Positions 16,646 to 25,816 of a stretch of DNA of 64,000 bases are shown in pieces. This DNA is from JANNPJ01 sp035474375 (GTDB lineage Bacteria > Actinomycetota > Actinomycetes > Actinomycetales > Kineosporiaceae): positions 1-64,000 of the forward strand of contig DATINJ010000215.1 of assembly GCA_035474375.1 (NCBI GenBank). Direction: 5' to 3'. Each line of letters begins with the position of its first letter. Position 1 is the stretch's first letter. Both the position numbers and the translations under genes were made by a program. The notes under the pieces are model-generated. The model had not been told where the DNA came from. It saw only the letters and a list, made by a program, of their open reading frames with translations, and searched no databases.

Positions 16646-17086
16646 GTGACTAGAGATAGCAATGCGAAAGGAGAGGATGTCGTCCATCGAGCGCTTGCTG
16701 GTTTGAACGCCATCCACGGGCTAATCTCTGCCTCTCTGGTAGAGCCGGATTCGGCACACGTTTTGGATACCGTCATCGGCGACCGCGGCGTCAACCTCGG
16801 CCCGACCGCCGAGGGCCGGACCGTGGCCGCCGGCGCGAGCGACGTCATCCAGGTGCTCGACCTGATGACGGCGAGCTTGGGTGAACCGGATGAATTGGAA
16901 GACGTGATAATCACTCTCGGACGGCGGCATCACTTGATCATGCCGTTGCCGACGGCGGGTGCCGACGGATTGATCATTGTCGTCACGCTTGATCGCGAGC
17001 ACACCAACCTGGCCCTGGCTCGGGTGCAGTTGCGCGCGCTCGCACCGGTACTGGAGACCATGACCTCGCCTGGCCGTGTCTCCTAA
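16646..17086 (+). CDS. Roadblock/LC7 domain protein (plus-strand copy)
   Basis: 146 aa from a GTG at 16646; the ribosome binding site is weak. Its core (ELEDVIITLGRRHHLIMPL, GLIIVVTLDREHTNLALARVQL) is clearly homologous to the minus-strand roadblock protein at 16135-16503, pointing to an inverted duplication. Its last 11 bp overlap the start of the following DUF4388 gene, so translation is probably coupled. No GTPase gene lies nearby to serve as partner. Confidence 0.8.
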   Translation: MTRDSNAKGEDVVHRALAGLNAIHGLISASLVEPDSAHVLDTVIGDRGVNLGPTAEGRTVAAGASDVIQVLDLMTASLGEPDELEDVIITLGRRHHLIMPLPTAGADGLIIVVTLDREHTNLALARVQLRALAPVLETMTSPGRVS

Positions 17087-17942
17087 GCCATGGCGGCGAT
17101 CGGGCCGCCGTCCCCCGTCCGAGGAAACCATCGACGTGGCAGCCCACCCCGAACGCCTGCTCGAGCTCGCCGCCGAGCGCGCCACCGGCGCCCTCTACCT
17201 TAATGGGCGCTGGGGCGGAACGGTTTTCCTGATCGACGGCCGGATCGGATACGTCGAGTCGGTACTCACCCCCGGCGTCGAGGCATTGCTCTTGCGGCCC
17301 ACGTACGGCGACGAGCACGGCTGGGCCGAATTGGTGGCCGGCCTGCGGCGGGGTGAGACGGCACCGGCTATCACCGCTGCCGGTCAGCTGATCCGCAGCT
17401 CGGTCTCGGCCGTTGACACCGAGATCCTGCGCCGCACCGCCTTGGCCGATGCCGCCCTGGCGACCCTGGGCGCCGCCGTTCCCGAGGCAGCGCGGACTCG
17501 AACTCGTTTCCGACCCGGCGAAAAGCATTGGTGTGAAGCCCTGTGCACGTTCGCGGTGCCCGACGTCCTGGCTGAGGTGAACCGGCGAAAGACCGTCCTC
17601 GGGCGACTGACGCTGGGGGTGGCACCGCGTCGAGCCGTGCGGCGAGTGCCGAAGTTGCCAATCGAACGAATCCGACTGACGGCGACACAATGGAATATCG
17701 CTCGATCGGCAGACGGCAGCACCACTCCACTCGACCTCGCCTGGTTACTCGGCCATGGTGTTTTCGCCACCACGGTGGCGGTCCACCAGCTAGCTCGGCT
17801 CGGCGTCGTCACCACCGATCCCGATCTCCCAGAATCATCCGCCGCTCGCTTGGTTCCGGCTCGCCACGCGATGTCCTTCCTCCATGCATCAATCGCTGAA
17901 TCCGACGAAAACCTTTGTGCACCCGAATCGCAGCAACCATAG
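17076..17942 (+). CDS. DUF4388-like protein, plus-strand arm of the mirrored cluster
   Basis: 288 aa. The start of the domain reads LLELAAERATGALYLNGRWGGTVFLIDGRIGYVES, a DUF4388-like pattern. FRPGEKHWCEALCTFAVPDVLAEVNRR and LDLAWLLGHGVFATTVAVHQLARLGVV line up with the paralogue at 15290-16120. The last segment is a likely winged helix. It overlaps the upstream roadblock gene and lies 12 bp before the next one. I infer a scaffold that links a sensor to the roadblock proteins; no catalytic motif is seen. Confidence 0.7.
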   Translation: MSPKPWRRSGRRPPSEETIDVAAHPERLLELAAERATGALYLNGRWGGTVFLIDGRIGYVESVLTPGVEALLLRPTYGDEHGWAELVAGLRRGETAPAITAAGQLIRSSVSAVDTEILRRTALADAALATLGAAVPEAARTRTRFRPGEKHWCEALCTFAVPDVLAEVNRRKTVLGRLTLGVAPRRAVRRVPKLPIERIRLTATQWNIARSADGSTTPLDLAWLLGHGVFATTVAVHQLARLGVVTTDPDLPESSAARLVPARHAMSFLHASIAESDENLCAPESQQP

Positions 17943-17954
17943 AGAGGAATCCTC

Positions 17955-18383
17955 ATGACCGTTGAGGACCGCGTGCTGAAGGAACTGAGTGACCTGCGCT
18001 CGGCCGTCAGTGGGGTCGAAGGCTGCGTTGTGGCGACCAGTGATGGCCTGCTTGTTGCCCATGTCCTGCCCGAGCAGGAGCAGAGCCAGGCAGCAGCGCT
18101 GATCGCCACCCTGACCGGGGTGGCTCGACAAGCCGTCCAGATCACCGGCCGCGGCGATCTTCTCGAAGCCTCGATCCGCGGAACCTATGGTTATATCGCC
18201 GTTTACGCTGTCGGGAACAGCGCCGTATTGGCCGTGCTCGGGCGTTCTACGCTGAATATCGCCCTGCTCCAACTCCGCACCCGACCTGTGGTGGCCCGCC
18301 TGGACGCGTTGGCGGCCGACTTCACCCGGTTCGCCACCGGCCCGGAACTGGCCGGCGCAGCTCCCGCCGGAGGTCCCTCGTAG
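17955..18383 (+). CDS. Roadblock/LC7 protein of MglB/CvnB type
   Basis: 142 aa, ATG start after AGAGAGGAATCCTC. The pattern VLKELSDLRSAVSGVEGCVVATSDGLLVAHVLPEQEQSQAAALIATLTGVARQAV is the classic roadblock arrangement of conservon-type proteins. YGYIAVYAVGNSAVLAVLGRSTLNIALLQLRTRPVV completes the fold. It is a different subtype from the two other roadblock proteins in the cluster. It lacks the usual conservon partners (histidine kinase, DUF742 protein, GTPase) next to it. Confidence 0.88.
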   Translation: MTVEDRVLKELSDLRSAVSGVEGCVVATSDGLLVAHVLPEQEQSQAAALIATLTGVARQAVQITGRGDLLEASIRGTYGYIAVYAVGNSAVLAVLGRSTLNIALLQLRTRPVVARLDALAADFTRFATGPELAGAAPAGGPS

Positions 18384-18392
18384 ACTCGTCGG

Positions 18393-19220
18393 ATGACCTC
18401 CCCTCCTGCCAGCGAACTTCGTCGGCTCGGTGGACTACCGGTGCTGAGCTGGCCGGCCTTCGATGAGCACGCTCTCGACGCCGCTGTCACCACCCGGGAG
18501 GGCGGGGTGTCCACCGGGCGCTATCACGGCCTCAATCTCGGACTGCTGGTGGGAGACGACGAGACGGCCGTACTGGCTAACCGGGCCAGGGTTGCGGACG
18601 CGTTCGGCGGCAGCCTCGATGACTTCGTGTTCTGCGAGCAGTCTCACCAGCCGAATGTGCAGGTCGTGACGGATCAACATCGCGGGCGCGGAGCCCGTTC
18701 GATGGCGGATGCGATTGCCAAGACCGACGCCCTGGTCACCGCGGTACCCGGGATCACGCTGGTGGTGATGGCGGCCGATTGCGTTCCGCTGGTCCTGTTC
18801 GAGCCGGTCGCTCGGGTGCTGGCCTGTGTCCACGCGGGCTGGGGCGGCACCGTCCGAGGGGTGACCCCGGCTGCCGTCGAGGCGATGCGGACGCTCGGCG
18901 CCGACCCCCAGCGAATCATCGCCGGGATCGGCCCGGCGATCCATCCTGACCGCTACCAGGTCGGCGCCGATGTCGCGGAACTCGCCGAGGGCGCCTTCGG
19001 TGCAGCGGTCGGGACGGTGGTCCGCCCGGACGGCACCGGCAAGTGGCTCTTCGACCTCTGGCAAGCCAATGCCCTGCAACTGGCCGCGGCCGGAGTTCCG
19101 TCGACACAGGTACACATCGCCGGGCGGGACACCGGCCCGGATACCCCGTTCTACAGCCATCGGTCCGAGGGGCCATGCGGCCGGTTCGCCGCCGTGGCGC
19201 GACTGCATGCGGCCGACTGA
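18393..19220 (+). CDS. pgeF: Peptidoglycan editing factor PgeF (YfiH/multicopper polyphenol oxidase fold)
   Basis: 275 aa. Signature motifs are all present: TTREGGVSTGRYHGLNLG, SHQPNV, MAADCVPLVLF, CVHAGWGG and the C-terminal FYSHRSEGPCGRFA. His of SHQ, Cys of ADC and His of HAGW are the metal-site residues of the family. In E. coli PgeF removes wrongly incorporated amino acids from peptidoglycan precursors; related proteins were described as laccase-like or purine nucleoside-acting. It usually lies next to ftsZ in actinobacteria, but no ftsZ is present here, so it may be a second copy. It is cytoplasmic, and an M15 peptidase follows after 15 bp. Confidence 0.9.
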   Translation: MTSPPASELRRLGGLPVLSWPAFDEHALDAAVTTREGGVSTGRYHGLNLGLLVGDDETAVLANRARVADAFGGSLDDFVFCEQSHQPNVQVVTDQHRGRGARSMADAIAKTDALVTAVPGITLVVMAADCVPLVLFEPVARVLACVHAGWGGTVRGVTPAAVEAMRTLGADPQRIIAGIGPAIHPDRYQVGADVAELAEGAFGAAVGTVVRPDGTGKWLFDLWQANALQLAAAGVPSTQVHIAGRDTGPDTPFYSHRSEGPCGRFAAVARLHAAD

Positions 19221-19235
19221 GGCAGACTGAGGACT

Positions 19236-20276
19236 GTGCCTCAGCGGAGATACCAGATCATTCCGCAGACCGTGCTGCCCGCTGGGGCGCTGGTCTGGAT
19301 CCTGGTGGTGGCCTGTTCGCTGACCAGCTCCGAGGCCCAGCCCGCCAACGTGTCCGGGTCGAGGGCAGCGGCTCCGGTCACGACGCAGACCGCGGCGCCG
19401 GCCACGGCAGCGCCAACCTGGATAGATCCGGTGACCGGGCTTCCGGCGACAGCGCCCCCGATCACCGGGCCACCCCCAACCGGGTTTCCGATGACCGCGC
19501 CTCCAGTCACCGGGACTCCGGTCATAGGGGCCCCCACCACGGCCGCTGCGACCATGCCGAGCACCAACGGCGCCACCCCGGCACCAACCTGGTTGGGCAC
19601 CCAAGTGCTGCCGACCGCGCCGAACGGCTACGGAGTAGTCAAGGCAACGCCGCCGGAACTGCGCAACCGACGGATCATCACGAAGGACGTGCTGCAACCA
19701 CCGGTCGCCGGCCTCTGGCAGTCTTCGATCACGACGGTGCCCGCCGACGTCGCGCAGCGCTCCACCTGGTCTGCGAAATGCCCAGTAAAACTGAGCGATC
19801 TGCGCTATGTGACAGTCAGTTTCGCTGGCTTCGACGGATGGGCACACACCGGCGAGCTGCTGGTGAACCGCAAGGTCGCGGACGACGTCGTCACGGTCTT
19901 CGGCAAACTGTTCGCGGCCCGCTGGCCGATCGAGCAAATGGTGATCACCAGCCCAGCCGAGCTCACCGCACCCTCCACCGGGGACGGCAACAACACCAGC
20001 GCCTTCGTCTGCCGACCGGTACGCGGCTCAAAGGCGTGGTCACAACATGCTTACGGACTGGCGATCGACGTCAACCCGTTCCACAATCCGTACGTGAAGG
20101 GCAACACTCTGCTTCCGGAACTCGCGAGGTTTTACAAGAACCGGACTCGAGGGCTGCCTGGCATGAATACCCCGGGCTCGGAGCCGGTCGTCGCCTTTCA
20201 GTCGATCGGTTGGGGCTGGGGCGGCGACTTCTCCGCGAAGAAGGACTGGATGCATTTCTCGTCGACTGGAAAGTGA
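19236..20276 (+). CDS. Secreted D-alanyl-D-alanine carboxypeptidase-like protein (M15C)
   Basis: 346 aa from a GTG. A signal or membrane segment near residues 14-32 precedes a Pro/Thr/Gly-rich linker with repeats of the type TGxPxTAPP (residues about 55-120). The catalytic domain shows the M15 zinc signature SQHAYGLAIDVNP (His and Asp ligands) and the C-terminal DWMHFS with the third ligand. Conserved RPVRGSKAW and WGWGGDF fit M15C. It should cleave D-Ala-containing peptide bonds of the cell wall. A 15-bp gap to pgeF suggests a wall-remodelling operon. Confidence 0.9.
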   Translation: MPQRRYQIIPQTVLPAGALVWILVVACSLTSSEAQPANVSGSRAAAPVTTQTAAPATAAPTWIDPVTGLPATAPPITGPPPTGFPMTAPPVTGTPVIGAPTTAAATMPSTNGATPAPTWLGTQVLPTAPNGYGVVKATPPELRNRRIITKDVLQPPVAGLWQSSITTVPADVAQRSTWSAKCPVKLSDLRYVTVSFAGFDGWAHTGELLVNRKVADDVVTVFGKLFAARWPIEQMVITSPAELTAPSTGDGNNTSAFVCRPVRGSKAWSQHAYGLAIDVNPFHNPYVKGNTLLPELARFYKNRTRGLPGMNTPGSEPVVAFQSIGWGWGGDFSAKKDWMHFSSTGK

Positions 20277-20284
20277 TTCGGTTT

Positions 20285-20301
20285 CATCCTTTGGAAGGAT
20301 G
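20285..20301 (+). terminator. Hairpin after the M15 gene
   Basis: CATCCTT-TGG-AAGGATG, a perfect 7-bp stem 9 nt past the stop. A close copy (CATCCT...AGGATG, 23219-23236) stands before the second hydrolase gene because the region was duplicated. Confidence 0.45.
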
Positions 20302-20352
20302 TCCGCCTTGACCGATTGATGTAGCGTCCCCCTCAATCCGTCTGGGGGAATA

Positions 20353-23124
20353 ATGTCTATTCGCAAAGTTGCCGCCGTTCTGACCGCATCCGTGGTCGGT
20401 TTCGGTGGCCTGGCCGCAATCCCGGCCACCGCTGGCGCATCCGCGCTGAGCACCACGCTTCTCAGCGCCGAGGCGCCGAACCCGCCCAAGGGTTGGACGG
20501 TGACGACAAATGGCAGTAGCCAGCGCCTGCTCTGGACTACTACCAGCCCCGTCATCGGCGACGCTCAGGTGCAGTTCTTCGCCGGCGACCGACTGCTCGG
20601 CGCGGCGCGGCCGGCCGCAGACGCCCGCAGCTACCGGCTCGACATTCCAGTCGGGACCCTGGCGAACCCGGGGGACCTCCAGGTCCGAGCCGGTGGACGG
20701 CGTCTTGACGCGGCCGGTGTGGCGGCACAGGGCAGTTCGCGCAACCTCTCGCAGGGCACCGCATCGAACCCCGCAGCGCTGCCGCCGGCCGCAGTGGACC
20801 CCGGCAAGCCGGGCAAGTACAAGACGGTCAAGGGTGAGTATTCGCTGCCCGCTGTGACGCTGCCTGACTTCCCCGCGAAGGTGGAGATGAAGGCGGTCGT
20901 GGTGGCCCCGAAGGGCGCCACCGGTGAGCGACCGCTCGCGCTGTTCCTGCACGGACGGCACTCGGTCTGTTACGGCACCCCCACAGACAATGATGGAGAC
21001 GTAGCCTGGCCGTGCCCGGCTGGAATGAAGCCGATCCCGAGCTACCGTGGCTATCTGCGCGCCCAGCGCCTGCTCGCCTCGCAGGGCTACGTGACGGTGT
21101 CCATCTCGGCCAACGGCATCAATGGACAGGACTTCGCCAGCGATGACGGCGGCGCCCAGGCCCGCTCGTCCCTGATCCGCCTGCACCTCGCGCACTGGGC
21201 CGACTGGGCCGCCGACAGCGCCGGAGCACCGGCGATCGTGCAAAAGGCACCGCGCGCCAACCTATCCAAGGTGCTGCTGATGGGCCACTCACGAGGCGGC
21301 GACGGCGTCAACCGGGCCGCGATCGACTCGTTGACCCCGCCACCGAGCGCCGCCGACGGGTATCACGGTCCGGTCCGGTGGAAGATCAGTGGGACGCTGC
21401 TGCTGGCGCCTACCCTCTTCGGTCACAACCCGGAAGCGGACGTGCCCTCGGTCGTTGTCCTGCCCGGCTGCGACGGAGACGTCTACGACCTGCAGGGTCA
21501 GTACTCGGTCGACGGCACTCGCGGGCTTGGTACCGGAACCGCATTGCACAGCGCCGCTTTCGTCGTGGGCGCCAATCACAACTACTTCAACTCGGAGTGG
21601 ACGCCGGGCCTTGCCGCGGCACCGGCCGGGGATGACTGGTTCGAAGACAAGGATGCGGTCTGCGGTAAGGGCAAGAAGTCGTTGCGGCTGACGCCGGTGC
21701 AGCAGCAGAAGGTCGGAGCCACCTACATCGCCGCAGCCGCAAGGCTTTTCGTTATGGATGACGACCGGGTGCTGCCGTTGCTCAACGGTTCCAGAGTCCG
21801 CGCGCGATCGGTCGGAAAGGCGCGCGTGCTGAGCCACGCGGTCGGCGCGGCCCGCAAGCCGTTCATCCTGCCCGCCAAGGACCTCAAGGTCACGAGTTCC
21901 GGGGCGACCAAAGCCCGGCTGTGCCGCGAGGTCACCCAAGGCAAATCGGCTTGCACCTCCGCCACCGTCCCGCACTTCGTGTCCTTCTTCGGAGTGCCTG
22001 AGGAGCCGGACCGGTATGCCGTCTACCTGAAGTGGTCCAAGGCCGGCGGGGCCGGCATGAAGCTGACCCCCAAGCAGCCGATGTCGTTGACCCATTCCTC
22101 GAGGGTCGCCCTCCGGGTCATCGTGCCGCCGAACAGCGCGAAGAAGCAGTTCGACGTTGTCGTCGCCGATGCCGCCGGGCACAAGGCCACCCTGGGTCGG
22201 GTCTCGATCAGCGGTCTTCCGGGAACCCGGTCGACGGTTGGCGATTGGGCGCAGGAGGTTCGGGTCCCGCTGAAGGCGGCCCGGAAAGCCGGGCTCGATC
22301 TGAAGCAGATCAGCCGACTGGGACTGGTCCCGCGCAGCAGCAAGGGTCAGGCGTGGGTGCTGGATGCCTGGGGCTGGCGGGCGGGGACGCCGGCCGTGCA
22401 GATCGCCCCAACGGCTCGGGTCGATGTCGGGACGCTCGGCACGGTGACGGAAACAGATTCTCCCGCCACCTACCAGATGCCGGTCTCGGTCTCCGGGAAC
22501 GTCGCCGCGAAGCTGCGGATCTACGTCTCGGACTGGATGAGTGGCAAGACCAGCACTCAGGTGGTCACGATCGCACCCGGAGCAACCAAGATCGACGTCC
22601 CGTTGACCATTCCCGGTGACAACAGCTTCGGCTTCGGCGCGTTCTACTCGATCCTGGCGGAAGCCGTGACGGGCAGCGTGGTGGGTGATTTCGTCGGCAC
22701 CCTGGAGGTAACTGAGGACGATCCGGCGCCGACCATCACCGTGACGCCGGTCGCCGATAAGGTCACCGAGGGTGGGACGTTGAAGTGGAAACTGACGCTG
22801 TCCGAGCCGGTGACGACGTACCTCTTCACCGGGCTGACCCTCCTGCCCCCGGCCGGTGCCGAACTGTCGACCACGGACCTTCCGGCAGCCTGGGTGCGCG
22901 ACAACCTGTTCATCAACCCAACGCCCTCCCGGCCGCTGTCTGAAAGCGATGCGTTCTACGAGCTGTTCATTCCCGCCGGCACCACCACCGTCGAGGTGGA
23001 GACGCCGACGAAGAAGGACAGCCTGACCGAGGGGCCGGAGCAGATTCGCTACCAGGTCCAGTCCATCGACGGCGTTACCCCGGCGGGACCGGAACTGATC
23101 GGCACCGTGAACGACCCGTCCTGA
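20353..23124 (+). CDS. Secreted alpha/beta-hydrolase with C-terminal beta domains, copy 1
   Basis: 923 aa, signal peptide MSIRKVAAVLTAS...AGASA. It carries an extra N-terminal beta domain (about residues 40-130) absent from copy 2. The hydrolase core has the oxyanion region ALFLHGRHSVCYG, nucleophile elbow GHSRGGDG, a candidate acid VLPGCDGDVYDLQGQ and a candidate His in GANHNYFN. The C-terminal third contains a galactose-binding-like part (GLVPRSSKGQAWVLDAWGWR) and a Calx-beta-like repeat (VTPVADKVTEGGTLKWKLTLSEPV). It is probably an extracellular esterase or lipase; the substrate is unknown. Copy 2 follows directly. Confidence 0.85.
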   Translation: MSIRKVAAVLTASVVGFGGLAAIPATAGASALSTTLLSAEAPNPPKGWTVTTNGSSQRLLWTTTSPVIGDAQVQFFAGDRLLGAARPAADARSYRLDIPVGTLANPGDLQVRAGGRRLDAAGVAAQGSSRNLSQGTASNPAALPPAAVDPGKPGKYKTVKGEYSLPAVTLPDFPAKVEMKAVVVAPKGATGERPLALFLHGRHSVCYGTPTDNDGDVAWPCPAGMKPIPSYRGYLRAQRLLASQGYVTVSISANGINGQDFASDDGGAQARSSLIRLHLAHWADWAADSAGAPAIVQKAPRANLSKVLLMGHSRGGDGVNRAAIDSLTPPPSAADGYHGPVRWKISGTLLLAPTLFGHNPEADVPSVVVLPGCDGDVYDLQGQYSVDGTRGLGTGTALHSAAFVVGANHNYFNSEWTPGLAAAPAGDDWFEDKDAVCGKGKKSLRLTPVQQQKVGATYIAAAARLFVMDDDRVLPLLNGSRVRARSVGKARVLSHAVGAARKPFILPAKDLKVTSSGATKARLCREVTQGKSACTSATVPHFVSFFGVPEEPDRYAVYLKWSKAGGAGMKLTPKQPMSLTHSSRVALRVIVPPNSAKKQFDVVVADAAGHKATLGRVSISGLPGTRSTVGDWAQEVRVPLKAARKAGLDLKQISRLGLVPRSSKGQAWVLDAWGWRAGTPAVQIAPTARVDVGTLGTVTETDSPATYQMPVSVSGNVAAKLRIYVSDWMSGKTSTQVVTIAPGATKIDVPLTIPGDNSFGFGAFYSILAEAVTGSVVGDFVGTLEVTEDDPAPTITVTPVADKVTEGGTLKWKLTLSEPVTTYLFTGLTLLPPAGAELSTTDLPAAWVRDNLFINPTPSRPLSESDAFYELFIPAGTTTVEVETPTKKDSLTEGPEQIRYQVQSIDGVTPAGPELIGTVNDPS

Positions 23125-23132
23125 GTTCAGAA

Positions 23133-23216
23133 CGCAGCACCGAGCAGTTCACGATCGGCCGACGGCCGGGTCGTTGGTCACCGCCCTTGCGGTGGCCAGC
23201 GACCCGGCCGTTCCGT
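23133..23216 (-). pseudogene. Truncated 3' end of a lipoprotein gene at the duplication junction
   Basis: The sequence is clearly homologous to the 3' end of the intact lipoprotein gene at 25817-25910: both share AGCGACCCGGCCGTTCC and flanking bases in the same order. The minus-strand frame gives GTAGSLATARAV, against GTAGSLATAKVE in the intact gene, then diverges and stops early. It is immediately followed by the leader hairpin of hydrolase copy 2. It marks the end of the first duplication unit. Confidence 0.75.
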
Positions 23217-23288
23217 TTCATCCTTTTATGAGGATGTCCAAGGTTTGGCCGATTAATGTATCCTGCCCCCAATCCGATTGTGGGAATG

Positions 23289-25814
23289 ATGTCTATTCGC
23301 AAGATCGCCGCCGTTCTGACCACCTCCGTGGTCAGTTTCGCTGCCCTGGCCGCGATCACGGGTACCGCTGGTGCCGCGCTCGGCTCACCCAGCTCCGCGC
23401 TCAGCGCCAACGCCGTGCAGGGTACGGCCGCGATCCCGGCAGCACTGCCGTCGGCCTCGGTGGACCCCGGCAAGCCGGGCAAGTACAAGACGGTGCTGGG
23501 GGAGTATTCGCTCCCGGATGTGAAGCTGCCGGACTACTCCGCAAAGGTGGAGATGAAGGCGGTCGTGGTGGCCCCTAAGGGCGCCACCGGTAGCCGGCCA
23601 CTCGCCCTTTTCCTGCACGGGCAGCACTTGAGCTGTTACGGCGACCCCGAATTGGGCGAACCGATCTGGCCGTGTCCGGTCGGAACGAAGCCGTACCCGA
23701 ACTACCGCGGCTACCTTCGCGCTCAGCGCCTGCTCGCCTCGCAGGGCTACATCACGGTGTCCATCTCCGCCAACGGCATCAACGGGCAGGACCTTTTCGG
23801 TAGCGATGACGGCGGCGCTCCGGCCCGCTCGTCGCTGATCCGGCTGCACCTTGCGCACTGGGCCGAATGGGCCGCGAAAAGCACCGGAGCCCCGTCGATC
23901 GTCCGCAAGGCGCCGCGCGCCGACCTGTCCAAGGTGCTGTTGATGGGCCACTCGCAGGGCGGCGACGGGGTCAACCGGGCCGCGATCGATTCGTTGACCC
24001 CGCCACCGAGCGCCGCCGACGGCTACCACGGCCCGGTCCGGTGGACGATTCGCGGCACCGTGCTGCTGGCCTCCACCCTTCCCGGCCACAACCCGGCGGC
24101 CGACGTGCCCTCGGTCGCCGTCCTGCCCGGCTGCGACGGGGCCAACTACACCTTGCAGGGGCAGTACTCGGTCGACGGTACTCGCGGGCTTGGTACCGGA
24201 ACTGCCCTGCACAGTGCCGTTTTCGTGATCGGCGCCAACCACAACTACTTCAACACGGAGTGGACGCCAGGGCTCGCCGAGGCACCGGCCTGGGACGACT
24301 GGGGATCCACGAAGGACGCGATCTGCGGCACGGCCAAGACATCGCTCCGGCTGACGCCGGTCCAGCAGCAGAAGGTCGGTGCCACCTACATCGCGGCCGC
24401 CGCAAGGCTGTTCATCAAGGACGACGACCGGGTACTACCGCTGCTCGACGGCTCCGGAGTCCGCGCGCCGTCGCTCGGCAAGGCCCGGGTACTCAGCCAC
24501 GCGGTCGGCGCCGCCCGCAGGACGTTCATCCTGCCGGCCCGCGACCTCAAGGTCACTGGCGCCGGGGCCACCACGGCCCGGCTGTGCAAAGCGGTCACCC
24601 AGGGCACGTCGGCCTGCAGCGCGCCGAGCACCTCCACCAGCGTCCCGCACTTCGTGCCTTTCAAGTCCGAGGTGACTGAGGAACCGGACCGGTATGCCGT
24701 CTCCCTGACCTGGTCCAAGGCCGGCGGGACCGGTGCCAAGCTGCAACCGAAGAAGTCGGTGTCGCTGACCGGGTCGAAGTCCGTCGCAATCCGGATCATC
24801 GTGCCGAAGAACAGCGCAGCCAAGAAGTTCGACGTCGTCATCGCCGATACCGCCGGACGCAAGGCCACGCTCGGCCGGGTCTCGGTCACCGGCCTGCCGG
24901 GCACGAAGTCGACGGTCGGCTCTTGGGCCCAGGAGGTTCGAGCACCGCTGAAGGCGGCCCGGAAAGCCGGGCTCAACCTGTCGAAGATCAGCCGACTGCA
25001 GGTGATCCCGCGCAGTAGCAAGGGCAAGGCCTGGGTGCTGGACGCCTGGGGTTGGCGGGCCGGGACCCCGGCCGTGCGGGTAGCCAAGGTGGCTCGAGTT
25101 GATGTCGGCCCGCTGGCCCCGGTGGCAGAAGCCGATGCCGACTTCACTTACCAGATGCCAGTCACGGTCTCCGGGCAGGGATCCGGGAAGCTGCGGGTCT
25201 ACGTTGTGGACCCGGACACCACCAAGGTCAGCACTCAGGTGGTGTCCATCCCAGCGGGAGCACACCAGGTCGGCGTCCCGCTGAAGATACCCGGTGACAA
25301 CATCTTCGGCCCCAGCCAAGAATACTTGGTGCTGGCCGAGGCCATGGCGGGCACCGTGGTGGGCGATTTCATCGATCATCTGAAGGTGATCCAGGACGAT
25401 CCGGCGCCGACCGTCACCGTCACGCCGGTTACCGATCAGGTCACCGAGGGCGGGACGTTGAAGTGGCAGCTGAAACTCTCCGAACCGGCAGTGAACCCCA
25501 TTTCCGTGGCCCTGCCCTTCCTGCCCCCGGCCGGTGCCGAACTGTCGACCACCGACCTTCCGGCCGACTGGGAGTGGTGGGACCGCCTGGAGGTCTCGCC
25601 GATGCCGACCAGGCCGCTCTCCGAGATCCGTTTGGGGGACGGCAGGATCGGGGTGGGGTTCGCACCCGGCGTCACCATGATCGAATTTTCCCTACCGACG
25701 GCGCCGGACAGCCTGGCCGAGGGCCCGGAACAGGTTCGCCTTCAGGTCAAATCCGTCGACGGAATCGCTCCGGACGGCCCCGATCTGATCGGCACCGTGA
25801 ACGACCCGTCCTGA
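23289..25814 (+). CDS. Secreted alpha/beta-hydrolase with C-terminal beta domains, copy 2
   Basis: 841 aa from the ATG at 23289, matching the start of copy 1 (MSIRK). It is closely similar throughout to copy 1 but lacks the extra N-terminal beta domain, so its mature protein starts near the conserved VDPGKPGKYKTV. The hydrolase motifs are kept (FLHGQHLSCYG, GHSQGGDG, VLPGCDGANYTLQGQ, GANHNYFN). It also has the same C-terminal galactose-binding-like and Calx-beta-like parts. Two adjacent active-looking copies suggest dosage or diverged substrate use. The stop is 2 bp from the convergent lipoprotein stop. Confidence 0.85.
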   Translation: MSIRKIAAVLTTSVVSFAALAAITGTAGAALGSPSSALSANAVQGTAAIPAALPSASVDPGKPGKYKTVLGEYSLPDVKLPDYSAKVEMKAVVVAPKGATGSRPLALFLHGQHLSCYGDPELGEPIWPCPVGTKPYPNYRGYLRAQRLLASQGYITVSISANGINGQDLFGSDDGGAPARSSLIRLHLAHWAEWAAKSTGAPSIVRKAPRADLSKVLLMGHSQGGDGVNRAAIDSLTPPPSAADGYHGPVRWTIRGTVLLASTLPGHNPAADVPSVAVLPGCDGANYTLQGQYSVDGTRGLGTGTALHSAVFVIGANHNYFNTEWTPGLAEAPAWDDWGSTKDAICGTAKTSLRLTPVQQQKVGATYIAAAARLFIKDDDRVLPLLDGSGVRAPSLGKARVLSHAVGAARRTFILPARDLKVTGAGATTARLCKAVTQGTSACSAPSTSTSVPHFVPFKSEVTEEPDRYAVSLTWSKAGGTGAKLQPKKSVSLTGSKSVAIRIIVPKNSAAKKFDVVIADTAGRKATLGRVSVTGLPGTKSTVGSWAQEVRAPLKAARKAGLNLSKISRLQVIPRSSKGKAWVLDAWGWRAGTPAVRVAKVARVDVGPLAPVAEADADFTYQMPVTVSGQGSGKLRVYVVDPDTTKVSTQVVSIPAGAHQVGVPLKIPGDNIFGPSQEYLVLAEAMAGTVVGDFIDHLKVIQDDPAPTVTVTPVTDQVTEGGTLKWQLKLSEPAVNPISVALPFLPPAGAELSTTDLPADWEWWDRLEVSPMPTRPLSEIRLGDGRIGVGFAPGVTMIEFSLPTAPDSLAEGPEQVRLQVKSVDGIAPDGPDLIGTVNDPS

Positions 25815-25816
25815 GC

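Noticed and set aside
1275..23236. TTCAT-type hairpins upstream of four secreted-protein genes as a shared regulatory leader
   Set aside because: Three lie within 35 nt after the stop of the preceding gene and the fourth arose by duplication, so terminators explain them better.
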